Below are positions 1 through 7,515 of a stretch of DNA of 34,285 bases, in pieces. The position numbers and the translations under genes were made by a program. The stretch's first letter is position 1; the number at the start of each line of letters is the position of its first letter. The notes beneath the pieces were generated by a model. It searched no databases and was not told the origin of the DNA. It worked only from the letters and a program-made list of their open reading frames with translations. Origin of the DNA: Clostridiales bacterium (lineage in GTDB: Bacteria; Bacillota; Sulfobacillia; Sulfobacillales; Sulfobacillaceae); assembly GCA_027365485.1 (NCBI GenBank), contig DAHXNH010000363.1:1-34285 (forward strand), read 5' to 3'.

Positions 1-117
1 ATTCGTTAAGGTGCGCACGGGAATCAACCGTCCCTCGCGCTCCCATTTCCGGAGCCCTTCGATACTCATCCCGAGCATCTTTGCGGCCTTGCCAATACTG
101 ACAAACTGTTCGTCCAT
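1..117 (-). CDS. IS607-type OrfA/TnpA (MerR-like HTH + serine resolvase), N-terminal part
   Basis: Only the first 39 codons lie in the window; the gene continues past the left edge. The translation starts MDEQFVSIGKAAKMLGMS and goes on to LRKWEREGRL. This is the MerR-like helix-turn-helix that opens IS607-family transposases, which have a small serine-resolvase domain behind it. The start is ATG at 117-115, preceded by AGGTGA at good spacing. The upstream DNA (about 120-180) is far more AT-rich than the rest of the window. A plain MerR or excisionase-like regulator is possible because the resolvase domain is not visible. Confidence 0.7.
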   Translation of the reverse strand, partial: MDEQFVSIGKAAKMLGMSIEGLRKWEREGRLIPVRTLTN

Positions 118-180
118 CGTTCTATCACCTAAATGAATTATAACATATTATATGACGTAATTGTATATGTATTACAAACA
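118..180 (-). promoter_or_regulatory. AT-rich promoter region of the IS607-type gene
   Basis: On the minus strand this stretch contains two TATAAT hexamers and a TTGTAA/TACAAT-like upstream element, just before the AGGTGA ribosome binding site. The base composition is strikingly AT-rich against GC-rich flanks, as expected of the terminus of a transferred element. Exact -35/-10 pairing is uncertain. Confidence 0.45.
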
Positions 181-594
181 GTTGCAACCTCCTTCAGCGC
201 TCCAGCTGGATCACGGCACGGCAAAGACGCTCATGGCTTGGATAACCCACCCATCGGCTAGACTGGACGGCCCGGGTTTCGGTATCCCCAAGATGCCATA
301 TGGCTCGCGCTGCCGCGTCGGAGTTGGGCGTTCATGGGCTCAGCTTCGCCGCTCCTACTGCTACTTCACTGCCAATTCTATCGGACTCTCTTGACCGGTC
401 ATTTCTCAGTTCCCATCGATCTTCCCCAGACTGTTTGTACTCATGGCGCCTTTTTCCAGAGGCCTTGGGCGCGGACTATCGGGTCGCCGACGCTATCCAC
501 CATCCTCGGCAGGAGCTGGGCCAACCCCTCAACAACGCCGATATCCTGGACGCGTTCGCCGGAGCCCAAGACTTACGCACCATTTGGGGCATGC
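181..594. other. Gene-poor stretch between the IS607-type gene and the ger operon
   Basis: Plus-strand open frames exist at about 161-394, 300-662 and 334-732. They lack a convincing ribosome binding site, have no recognisable domain, and the longest run into the 3' end of the germination permease gene. I see no RNA gene and no clear terminator. It may be degraded sequence next to the mobile element. Confidence 0.4.
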
Positions 595-1716
595 CTAACC
601 CTCGAAGGGATCGATACGACGATGCCGAATCCACCCGAGGAGGGGCGACAGAACACTGGTAAAGAGGGTCAATCCCAGCGCCACGGGGTCGACCCACGCC
701 AAGACCACATGCGTGGCTTCGAGGGGAGATGATAACGTAACCGAAATCGCCAACAAGAAGAGGATGCCACTCCAGACCATCCCAGTGCGCTGAGGTTGGG
801 TGAGTCCTAATGCATCTTCCAGGTTCAGAGTAAGCACCAACAGGGCGACCGCCTCATACAAGATGAGTGCGACGACCCAAGAAATCAGAATGAACAGCCC
901 GGGCCGACTAATGAAGAGGGCGGAGATGGTCAGATCGGAAAAAATGAAGGGCAACGGCCATTCGAGCTGGATCGGCGCATTGGGTCCGAGCGTTCCCACC
1001 ACCAAAGCATAAATCAAGATCAACATAAGCCCTTCAAATGCGATGGCGCCGAGCGCCCAATGACGAATGGTCGACCACGGCGCACCACGCACATAAGATC
1101 CTAAGGTCACAATCACCTCGCCTTGCACCCAAAGATACCAGGTCGACACCAAGGCCTTGGCAATGGGTCCTAGGGCAATCACGGATGACGGCCGCAGAGC
1201 GGCCATTTGATTCAAGTGCGGCGCTGCCATCGCCACCAACAGGAAAAGTGAAGCGATGGTCAGGGGGAACCAAAACTGAACATTTCGGGCCACCTGGCTC
1301 ACCGACTTCGAAGCCATCCAGCCAATCACCAAGACAATGCTGCCCTCGAAGATCCAAAGCGGCGTGCGCTGATAAAAGTTTACGTGCAGCATTTGGCTAA
1401 AGAGCGCCAATAAGGCGCCATCCAATCCCAGGTAGATGGCGAGGGTGCTGGCAAATAGCGGCCACCTCGCCCATCCCCAAATCGCCTGCATGCGGGTCAA
1501 CGATGACGAACCCTCAACGTGAGGCGGCCAAAGCGTCTGGAGCCAGACCAGCCCTAGCGCCAGGCCCACGGACACGAAGATCACCCAGGGGGCGTCCAAG
1601 CCCGCATCCTCGAGCACGGCGCTTGGCCAAATGTAGACGCCGCCCGCTACCACGGAGACGGCCACCATCAAGAAAAATTGACCCAAACTAATCGGTTCAA
1701 TTGGAACGGATTTCAT
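595..1716 (-). CDS. gerAB: GerAB/GerB-type spore germination permease
   Basis: This is the inner-membrane amino-acid-permease-like subunit of a GerA-type nutrient germinant receptor. The 373 residues form about ten hydrophobic membrane segments beginning right after a short N-terminus (ISLGQFFLMVAVSVVAGG), the usual length and architecture of the GerAB/APC-like family. The start ATG overlaps the end of gerAC by four bases, so translation is probably coupled. It is the last gene of an A-C-B operon; the more common order in Bacillus is A-B-C. In the family this subunit is thought to bind the germinant. Confidence 0.9.
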   Translation of the reverse strand: MKSVPIEPISLGQFFLMVAVSVVAGGVYIWPSAVLEDAGLDAPWVIFVSVGLALGLVWLQTLWPPHVEGSSSLTRMQAIWGWARWPLFASTLAIYLGLDGALLALFSQMLHVNFYQRTPLWIFEGSIVLVIGWMASKSVSQVARNVQFWFPLTIASLFLLVAMAAPHLNQMAALRPSSVIALGPIAKALVSTWYLWVQGEVIVTLGSYVRGAPWSTIRHWALGAIAFEGLMLILIYALVVGTLGPNAPIQLEWPLPFIFSDLTISALFISRPGLFILISWVVALILYEAVALLVLTLNLEDALGLTQPQRTGMVWSGILFLLAISVTLSSPLEATHVVLAWVDPVALGLTLFTSVLSPLLGWIRHRRIDPFEG

Positions 1717-2819
1717 CGCGCCAGTCCCTCCCCTTGCAATTTCACGTGTGCCCTAATCACCGCCTGGATGGGTAAAGTGGCCAACGCCTGAGGCGAAATC
1801 GCCGCTGCCGTCTGATTGTCCAACCAGGCGGCACGCTTGGCATAGCCGAAGGGATCGGTATGGGTCTGGTTAGCCCAGTGGATAGCGAGCCTGCTCAATT
1901 GAACCAAACGCGCTGCCGCTGCCTGCTCGATGGCCCGCTCGGCGGCTCGGGTGATCAGGAGTCCTGCGGGCATATCCGCCATTTCCCCTTTGGCATGAAT
2001 GACGATGCGAACATCGACGGCGGTCGGGGTCAAGCGCACACGCGAAGTGGCCTCGTCGATAATGGGAGAAATCATATAACTGGTACCGTCGCAATTGACC
2101 TTCTGGGTGCCGCTTTTCACTTTGCCCATCAAATAGGCAAAGCCTTGAGTGGCCTGGCGAGGCATCAAAAGAGGCTTGCCCTGTACCGGATAGACTAATA
2201 TCTGGTAGACGGCTGCACCTTCTTGGGTTTCGGTAAAGACCGGTAGGACTGGAGAGACGCCGGGAGTCACCGCGCGATCCCACCACTGCCAGGCTCGCAC
2301 GCCAAAGTCGGCCGCATGGCACGCGGGGCAGTCAAAATAACTAGAAAGGTTATAGACCGGGACCACAGTTTGCGGCGAGGGATGCATCAAAAGCGTCGAC
2401 GGAGAAGTTTGGCTGGCCGCCAGCCAAACTTGTGCCGGTATCGCACCGGTCAAAATCATCGAGTCCATAATGCGTGCCAGCTGACCGCGGGTGAGCCTTG
2501 CACTCAGGTCGACCAGTTGCACATCTCCCGTCGAGACTTCCCGGCTAGCTTGAAGTTGCACTCGGTGGAGGGCTTTTTGGTACGACTCGGCCTTGGCCGT
2601 GATGGTATAAAATTCATCGGATCGACCGAGGGAGGAGATACTGGAGGCGGTCACGGTAACGTTTGGGAAGAGCAGTGTCCAGTGATGGTCGGCAGATACC
2701 CCTATGGCCAACACAATCGCGCGTTGCTCAATCGCCCGCTGATCCCAACAGCCAGTCAGCAGAAAAAGCCCGAGACCGCCAATGAAAAGTCCGCGGATGC
2801 GCCGAGAGAGGCGGCTCAC
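1713..2819 (-). CDS. gerAC: Ger(x)C family germinant receptor lipoprotein GerAC
   Basis: This is the membrane-anchored lipoprotein subunit of the germinant receptor. A basic N-terminus and hydrophobic core run into the lipobox FLLTGC with Cys24, followed by WDQRAIEQRAIVLAIGV, the classic Ger(x)C opening. At 368 residues it has the family's usual length. It overlaps gerAA upstream and gerAB downstream by four bases each, so the three genes form one tight operon. A CPAC pair (about residues 164-167) is visible but its role is unknown. Confidence 0.92.
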   Translation of the reverse strand: MSRLSRRIRGLFIGGLGLFLLTGCWDQRAIEQRAIVLAIGVSADHHWTLLFPNVTVTASSISSLGRSDEFYTITAKAESYQKALHRVQLQASREVSTGDVQLVDLSARLTRGQLARIMDSMILTGAIPAQVWLAASQTSPSTLLMHPSPQTVVPVYNLSSYFDCPACHAADFGVRAWQWWDRAVTPGVSPVLPVFTETQEGAAVYQILVYPVQGKPLLMPRQATQGFAYLMGKVKSGTQKVNCDGTSYMISPIIDEATSRVRLTPTAVDVRIVIHAKGEMADMPAGLLITRAAERAIEQAAAARLVQLSRLAIHWANQTHTDPFGYAKRAAWLDNQTAAAISPQALATLPIQAVIRAHVKLQGEGLAR

Positions 2820-4387
2820 GGTCGCCCTCGGCCAAGATGTGCGGGGGGCTCCTCCATCGACGGCCCCATCATAGTCGGATGGGTAGGCCGAGCGTCAGAT
2901 AGACGCCGACGCATGAGCGTCCACGGAAGTCGGATCAAAAAATCGAACCAATCACTCAGCCGAAACGGTGCCAGCGGTTCGAAGTAGGGGGCGCCAAACG
3001 ATTGCAGAGAAATCAAGCTCCCAATCATCCAGACGGTGACCAGCACCAAGCCGTAAATTCCCACGATGGCTGCGGCGATTAACATCATGATGTTGACGAC
3101 CCGCCAAGTACCGGTGAGTTCATAGACGGGCACGGTATAAAAGCTTAAGGCGGTCAGCGTAATCACAAAAATCATCTGCGGGCTGACAATCCCCGCCTTG
3201 ACCACTACCGTGCCGACAATGATGGCACCCACCGTACCAATCGTGGTGGACAGCACCTTGGGCAATCGGATGGCGGCTTCGCGCAAAACCTCAATCACAA
3301 ACACCATTAAAAAAGCTTCCACTATTGGAGGAAAGGGCAGACCGGCATGATTGCCGGCGGTCAGAATCAAGAGGGAATGCGGAATGAGATCGGTGTTCAC
3401 CTCGGTCAAGGCAATATAGAGCGCCGGCAGATAGACGCCCACGGCCCAAGCGGTTAATCGCAGCACGCGCACAAACGACACATCATACCAGGCCTCGTCG
3501 TAATCCAGTGCCGTGCGATAAAAGTCGGCCAGGGGCGATGGTGCCACCAGAGCAAAGGGATCGCCGTCGATCAATACCAACACCTTACCCTGCAACAATT
3601 CATGACAGGCCGTATCCACCCGTTCGGTCGCCCGCATTGTAGGGAAAATCGATCGCGGATGATCGCGAATGAGGCCAGAGAGCAGAGTTCCAGTCGCTCG
3701 CCCGTCAATCGCCACGTGTTCCAGTCGTTCTACCACCACCTGAATCAACGCCGGATTGGCCAAGCCCTCTAAATAGGTGACGACCACAGCGGTATGTTGC
3801 AACCGCCCTAAAGTGATGGAATGAAAACGAAGACCCGGATACGAAAACTCCCGGCGCAGTTGACTCATCTGCACGGCGATGACTTCATTAAACGCTTCGT
3901 CCGGTCCCCGGATGGTTTGTTCTGTCTTGGGAGTGGAGATGCTGCGCTGCGGCAACTTGGAAACACCAATACTCCATACCCATGAGAGCCCAGGAGCGAA
4001 CACGAGCGTACGCCCCTGGGTTAAGTCGTGCAAAATTTCGGGCCACCGGCGGCGTGGACGGATGTCCCCCGACAAGAGCATCGCGTGGGCCCAAGTACTC
4101 GGTGCCAACCGGGTTTTGAGTAATGGGGCAATGATCGACGAATCTACCAGTTGGGCATCGACCAGCCCATCAATATACCCCAACAACACCCCGTCGGGTT
4201 GGCACGCTGGCGAGTTCAGTTTTCGCAAGATAACGTCGGGACTAGACCCCATGCTCATCTGGACGTGCGCATAGGCGGCGTCAATATCGGGCGTGTACCA
4301 AGCCCCTTCGGGCAACATTTGGTCAATCTGATCCAGAGCCATGGCAGCCATGGCTGCCATGGCCTCCAGTTCCTTGCAGTCCACCAA
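2816..4387 (-). CDS. gerAA: GerA spore germination protein (GerAA)
   Basis: This is the large A subunit of the germinant receptor. It has a soluble N-terminal domain of about 280 residues (containing LVLIDGDPFALV, a typical GerA segment) and then about five or six membrane segments (GNHAGLPFPPIVEAFLMV is the conserved GerA core). The length of 523 residues fits the family. GGGAGG sits six bases before TTG at 4387; GTG three bases later is an alternative start. The early coding region has MAAMAAMA, encoded by a perfect 26-base palindrome at 4338-4363. It is the first gene of the ger operon, which should be expressed in the forespore, but I found no good sigma-G promoter directly upstream. Confidence 0.93.
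   Translation of the reverse strand: MVDCKELEAMAAMAAMALDQIDQMLPEGAWYTPDIDAAYAHVQMSMGSSPDVILRKLNSPACQPDGVLLGYIDGLVDAQLVDSSIIAPLLKTRLAPSTWAHAMLLSGDIRPRRRWPEILHDLTQGRTLVFAPGLSWVWSIGVSKLPQRSISTPKTEQTIRGPDEAFNEVIAVQMSQLRREFSYPGLRFHSITLGRLQHTAVVVTYLEGLANPALIQVVVERLEHVAIDGRATGTLLSGLIRDHPRSIFPTMRATERVDTACHELLQGKVLVLIDGDPFALVAPSPLADFYRTALDYDEAWYDVSFVRVLRLTAWAVGVYLPALYIALTEVNTDLIPHSLLILTAGNHAGLPFPPIVEAFLMVFVIEVLREAAIRLPKVLSTTIGTVGAIIVGTVVVKAGIVSPQMIFVITLTALSFYTVPVYELTGTWRVVNIMMLIAAAIVGIYGLVLVTVWMIGSLISLQSFGAPYFEPLAPFRLSDWFDFLIRLPWTLMRRRLSDARPTHPTMMGPSMEEPPAHLGRGRP
4338..4363. repeat. Perfect 26-base palindrome inside the gerAA 5' coding region
   Basis: The sequence from 4338 to 4363 equals its own reverse complement, centred on CCATGG. 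It encodes MAAMAAM about nine codons into gerAA. In the mRNA it could form a hairpin close to the ribosome binding region. Confidence 0.85.
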
Positions 4388-4455
4388 CTTTGACCTCCCT
4401 TCGCGGCATTGACTCGATCCGTGTAGCCGGCGAATTTACCCCCAAAAATCTCACC

Positions 4456-4626
4456 CTAGCGGGCGATGAGCACCAGGGATAGGGCTTCATTTTCGCACCA
4501 ATCTACCGAGTTGGTGCCAATCAAAGCGAGATCCACGCCTGCTTGACCCAGGGTCACCAGAGCCTTGGACCAGACTGCTATGGCAATTTGGCGATCGAAC
4601 CCGCGGTGAGACAGAGCCCGGTACAA
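4456..4626 (-). pseudogene. Unidentified gene remnant upstream of gerAA
   Basis: A 56-codon reading frame on the minus strand ends in TAG at 4458-4456. It reads like real protein, including GFDRQIAIAVWSKALVTLG and then DLALIGTNS. The frame opens just after tandem stop codons and has no credible start signal, so it looks like the C-terminal remnant of a lost gene. I do not recognise the family with confidence; an acetyltransferase-like C-terminus is a weak possibility. It lies between the small Ala/Gln-rich gene and the ger operon, in the same orientation. Confidence 0.35.
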
Positions 4627-4675
4627 TGCTTATTACCAACAAGGCGATCGGATTTGACCAAAATCGTGCCGTAGT

Positions 4676-4700
4676 GGTGCCCTAGTCCCGCTAGGGCACC
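4676..4700. terminator. Stem-loop downstream of the Ala/Gln-rich gene
   Basis: A perfect 10-bp inverted repeat (GGTGCCCTAG / CTAGGGCACC) with a 5-base loop sits about 45 bases past the stop of the minus-strand gene at 4747. There is no proper T-tract, only GATTTTGG ten bases further. A terminator role is plausible but not proved. Confidence 0.45.
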
Positions 4701-4746
4701 CCTTGGAACTCACTCTAACGACTGGCTTAGGACACCATCCCAGCAA

Positions 4747-4998
4747 TCATTGCCAAGGCGTAGTCGAAAAACTGTTGGGTGCGGCCGCGCCTTGGGCGAC
4801 ACTGATCGATGCGTCTTGGGTGGCAATCAAAATACTTTGGGCCGCTTGGCCAGCTTGAGCGGCGGCGGCAGCAGCGTTTTGAGCCGCTTGGGCGGCTTGT
4901 TGAGCGGCCGCCTGCGCCTGATAAGCTAATTGAATGGTACGATTGGCCTGGTCGGCGGCGTGCTTGCGTGCGTCCATAGGATCGTAATCTCCCTTCAT
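4747..4998 (-). CDS. Small Ala/Gln-rich protein, probably forespore-expressed
   Basis: This 83-residue protein is dominated by Ala and Gln (AYQAQAAAQQAAQAAQNAA), giving a long amphipathic, probably coiled or helical, middle. There is no signal peptide, membrane segment or Cys. I do not recognise a family. The start ATG at 4998 has AAAGGG just upstream; ATG at codon 8 with GGGAG upstream is an alternative. A sequence matching the Bacillus sigma-G consensus lies 25-54 bases upstream of the start, and the germination operon is next door. A spore core or spore-specific structural protein is therefore the best inference; it does not resemble the alpha/beta-type SASP sequence. Confidence 0.7.
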   Translation of the reverse strand: MKGDYDPMDARKHAADQANRTIQLAYQAQAAAQQAAQAAQNAAAAAAQAGQAAQSILIATQDASISVAQGAAAPNSFSTTPWQ

Positions 4999-5022
4999 CG
5001 GGCCCTTTCAGGACACCGTCGC

Positions 5023-5052
5023 TAATATGTCCCCAGTCCCTGGGCCCTATGC
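5023..5052 (-). promoter_or_regulatory. Sigma-G-type promoter for the Ala/Gln-rich gene
   Basis: On the minus strand GCATA (5052-5048) is followed after exactly 18 bases by CATATTA (5029-5023). This fits the B. subtilis sigma-G consensus (GHATR, 18 bases, CATWHTA) at every position. The predicted transcript starts near 5016 and gives a short leader before the ATG at 4998. Confidence 0.65.
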
Positions 5053-5460
5053 AAGAAATCTCACGCATCCAGCGCGCACTTCTCCGTCATCTTCGCTCGG
5101 ATGAAAAAGTCGCTCGGAGGAGAAAGAAATCTCGAGCCCACTGTCCCCCCTCCCTCCACCGTCTTCGCCGTGCGGGCCTCGCCCCAACGGCTCCTCGGGC
5201 CAAACATTCGGTGCGAATGGAGGCAGGCGCAAATTCAACCCACCTGCGCCAAGCACGAGCCCGCTGATACTTTTTCCCCTCGAGACGTCTGATTCTGACC
5301 GTCAGATGGCGGGCACTTAAAAGACCTCGTGAGGAGTCTAGACCGCAAGAGAATCTCTAAAGCTCGTCAAAAATTAGAGGACTTTTGGCATCCCCTAGCG
5401 AATTTACCCCGTTACTGTCGAATTTTAAGCGACTCCGCAATTCGAGAAAGCTGGTGGGTT
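5053..5460. other. Non-coding stretch before minC
   Basis: Open frames on both strands at about 5047-5292 lack ribosome binding sites and family features. The minC frame is open upstream to GTG at 5329, but that GTG has no ribosome binding site and the extra 44 residues do not look like MinC. I see no convincing RNA element. Confidence 0.4.
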
Positions 5461-6126
5461 ATGGAAATCAAGGGGGATACGAAGCGTGGTCTTCGGCTTG
5501 TCGCAGAAGGCTTCGCCAACGAGCAAGACCTAATCAGCGATTTGGAAACGACCCTTGCCCGGAGGCACGCTTTTTTGACGGGCGCCGTGCTGGATGTCCA
5601 AATCAACGATTTTCCGCTGAGTCCCGACCTTTTAAGCCAAGTTGCGGGAGCCTTTAGCCGCTATCCCGATCTTTCTTTAAACGGCATCGTCCGCGACCCT
5701 AGACGTCCTGACCCGATACCCTTGGCCCGCCGATCCGAACCCACGTTGGTAGTTCGCCATACCTTGCGTTCCGGCCAACATCAATTTCACCAAGGCGACC
5801 TCATCATCATTGGTGACGTCAATCCAGGTGCCACGGTAGCTGCTACCGGAGACATTTTGGTTTTTGGCCGCCTACGCGGAAACGCTCACGCCGGTCAACC
5901 GCAAGATGTGAGCAAATCCGTCTACGCATTAACCTTTACTCCCGCCCAAGTCCGGATCGGCTCGCTCTTAGCCATTGGTGAGAGCTCTTCGCATGATCCA
6001 GAATTTGCCCACGTAGAAAACGGTCAAGTCGTGGTTGAGGCCTGGACCGACGTGAAGTTGCCGGACGTCGTCACTGAAGAAGGCCGGCCGCGACGTGCTA
6101 AGGTTGCTCACCCATCCTCGTCCTAG
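5461..6126 (+). CDS. minC: Septum site-determining protein MinC
   Basis: This is an inhibitor of FtsZ ring assembly that works with MinD to keep division away from the poles. From ATG at 5461 the protein is 221 residues. The N-terminal domain starts MEIKGDTKRGLRLV, the expected MinC opening. The C-terminal beta-helix domain is clear (QFHQGDLIIIGDVNPGA, then GDILVFGRLRGNAHAG). I chose 5461 because homologues start at this motif and GGTGGG lies upstream. No minD is adjacent; the Mrp ATPase in this window is not MinD. Confidence 0.88.
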   Translation: MEIKGDTKRGLRLVAEGFANEQDLISDLETTLARRHAFLTGAVLDVQINDFPLSPDLLSQVAGAFSRYPDLSLNGIVRDPRRPDPIPLARRSEPTLVVRHTLRSGQHQFHQGDLIIIGDVNPGATVAATGDILVFGRLRGNAHAGQPQDVSKSVYALTFTPAQVRIGSLLAIGESSSHDPEFAHVENGQVVVEAWTDVKLPDVVTEEGRPRRAKVAHPSSS

Positions 6127-6142
6127 CTTGTGCAATGCTTCT

Positions 6143-6173
6143 CCCCCGAGTCTGATAGAATGAGAGTCGGGGG
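6143..6173. repeat. Inverted repeat masking the DUF2103 ribosome binding site
   Basis: CCCCCGA (6143-6149) pairs with TCGGGGG (6167-6173) across a 17-base loop. The 3' arm is the G-rich stretch that would serve as ribosome binding site for the next gene, so the stem could lower its translation. It could also simply mark the end of the minC transcript, but it has no T-tract. Confidence 0.4.
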
Positions 6174-6186
6174 GGATGGGGTTTGC

Positions 6187-6525
6187 GTGGCCAAATATCG
6201 ACGATCCAAAATCAAGCGTAAACATCACGTAGTAAAGGAATTAGAACCGGGCTTGACTTTTTTAAGCGGGCTGTCTCAAGTGGACGGCATTATTCCGGGT
6301 CCTATCCATCCCAAGACTGGCGGAAAAGTTGGCTTCAGTTTTCAATATTGGACGCCCAGCGGATTCAAACTTTTGGGCCGGTCCAGTGGTGCCGTACAGG
6401 AAATCTTCGTCATTTCCACTCATCCTGTCGACGTCACCACGGCTTTTCATCAAGCGGGGTATCTCGGTGAAGCCCTCATTCCGACTCCCGAACCCAAACC
6501 GCCCGAGGGGCACCGTGTACCCTGA
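6187..6525 (+). CDS. DUF2103 family protein
   Basis: This predicted small protein has 112 residues from GTG at 6187. Its features match my memory of the DUF2103 family (sometimes described as putative metal-binding): the opening VAKYRRSKIKRKH, then IIPGPIHPKTGG, and SSGAVQEIFVIS. The function is unknown. The start was chosen because the family begins at this K-Y-R-R-S-K segment and a G-rich ribosome binding site precedes it; ATG at 6160 is an alternative. It follows minC by 60 bases in the same orientation. Confidence 0.72.
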   Translation: MAKYRRSKIKRKHHVVKELEPGLTFLSGLSQVDGIIPGPIHPKTGGKVGFSFQYWTPSGFKLLGRSSGAVQEIFVISTHPVDVTTAFHQAGYLGEALIPTPEPKPPEGHRVP

Positions 6526-6583
6526 GTAAGGATGGGTTGCTCAGGGGCATTGTGTTCGTAAAACGGCAGACAGGCAGGTAGGC

Positions 6584-7075
6584 ATGTCTAGTGTAAACGA
6601 AGCCAAAGTGCGCCAAGAAGGGCTGGAGGCCTGCTCATCCATCGCCTGCGCGAAGGCGGACTTCGAGTCACCCCGGATCGGCTGACCATTTTTCGTGAGC
6701 TCTCCCAAACCCGACATCCCTTGCCCAAGCCAGAGTTGGTCGAGCGGCTCAAATCCGCTGGCATTAATCAGGCGATGGTTTAGCGTGTCCTCGATTTATT
6801 TACGGCATTATTAATTTACGGCATTGAAGATAGTGCATGCCGTGCTCTTACCCCATGGGGTGGTAGGTTATGAACCTTTACCGCCCTTTCGCGACCATCA
6901 CCACCACATCGTCTGTGCCTCCTGTGGCACCATGGCCGACCTGTACGAGTGCGATATTGACCAGGTCATTCAGCACGACTTGCAACCCATTGGCTTTATT
7001 CCCATTTCGCATGCGCTCGAAGTGGTTGGCCTCTGCCGAGCTTGTCAGTCTTCGGACCCGCATCGGCCGAGCTAG
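6584..7075 (+). pseudogene. Fur/PerR/Zur-family regulator, inactivated
   Basis: This is the remains of a ferric-uptake-regulator-type repressor. The winged-helix half reads LREGGLRVTPDRLTIFRELS and then PKPELVERLKSAGINQAMV. The metal-binding half reads DHHHHIVCASCG with a second CRAC pair near the end. Three lesions break it: a one-base deletion near 6630 shifts the frame after the N-terminus, TAG at 6781-6783 replaces the Tyr expected in the recognition helix, and a 16-base duplication around 6798-6825 shifts the frame between the two domains. Removing that duplication joins FTAL to KIVHAV in frame. The start ATG at 6584 has an AGG-rich region before it. An isolated C-terminal frame from 6824 remains open. 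Confidence 0.85.
6798..6825. repeat. 16-base duplication inside the Fur pseudogene
   Basis: ATTTACGGCATT occurs at 6798-6809 and again at 6814-6825, a spacing of 16 bases. The extra 16 bases are not a multiple of three and cause the frame change between the two Fur domains. Confidence 0.8.
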
Positions 7076-7515
7076 CCTTCATGGGCTCGGTGCTCTCGCC
7101 GACGCAACGCCCGCATGCCCGCCGTCGCCAGGGCCAATCCCAACGAAAGTGCCGCCGCCAATAGCAATGCACGCAAGCCTCTCTCCAAGCCCACTAAAAA
7201 CTGGTTGCGCAAAAATGAGAGCATGCTCTCGTAGAGCAAATATCCGGGAACAAACGGAATAATCGCCGGCACCTGAAACACCAAGGCGGGTTGCTTGTAC
7301 ACCAGGGCCGCTAGTTCAGCTAAAACCCCGACCGTCAACGCTCCCAAAAATTCTGGCCACCCTGAACTACCGCCAAATGATCCTGTCAACCCCCGATATG
7401 CCGCCCACGCTAGGGCCGCAATGACCGCCGACACCGCCACCATACGCGCGGATACTTGATACATGATGCCAAACGCAAACGCGGTCAAGCCGGCCAATAG
7501 CACTGCACGAATCAT
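7072..7515 (-). CDS. Threonine/serine exporter, ThrE small subunit (DUF3815-like)
   Basis: This 147-residue integral membrane protein forms the C-terminal half of a split ThrE-type exporter. About four or five membrane segments are visible, and the loop PAIIPFVPGYLLYESML is characteristic of the ThrE_2/DUF3815 domain. The start ATG at 7515 overlaps the stop of the upstream large subunit (ATGA). A longer frame upstream is only overlap with that gene. It is the last gene of the 11.5-7.1 kb operon. Its 3' end overlaps the end of the convergent Fur pseudogene by four bases. Confidence 0.85.
   Translation of the reverse strand: MIRAVLLAGLTAFAFGIMYQVSARMVAVSAVIAALAWAAYRGLTGSFGGSSGWPEFLGALTVGVLAELAALVYKQPALVFQVPAIIPFVPGYLLYESMLSFLRNQFLVGLERGLRALLLAAALSLGLALATAGMRALRRREHRAHEG

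Noticed and set aside
300-662. Plus-strand ORF of 120 codons before the ger operon
   Set aside because: No ribosome binding site or family motif, and it runs into the 3' end of the germination permease gene on the other strand.
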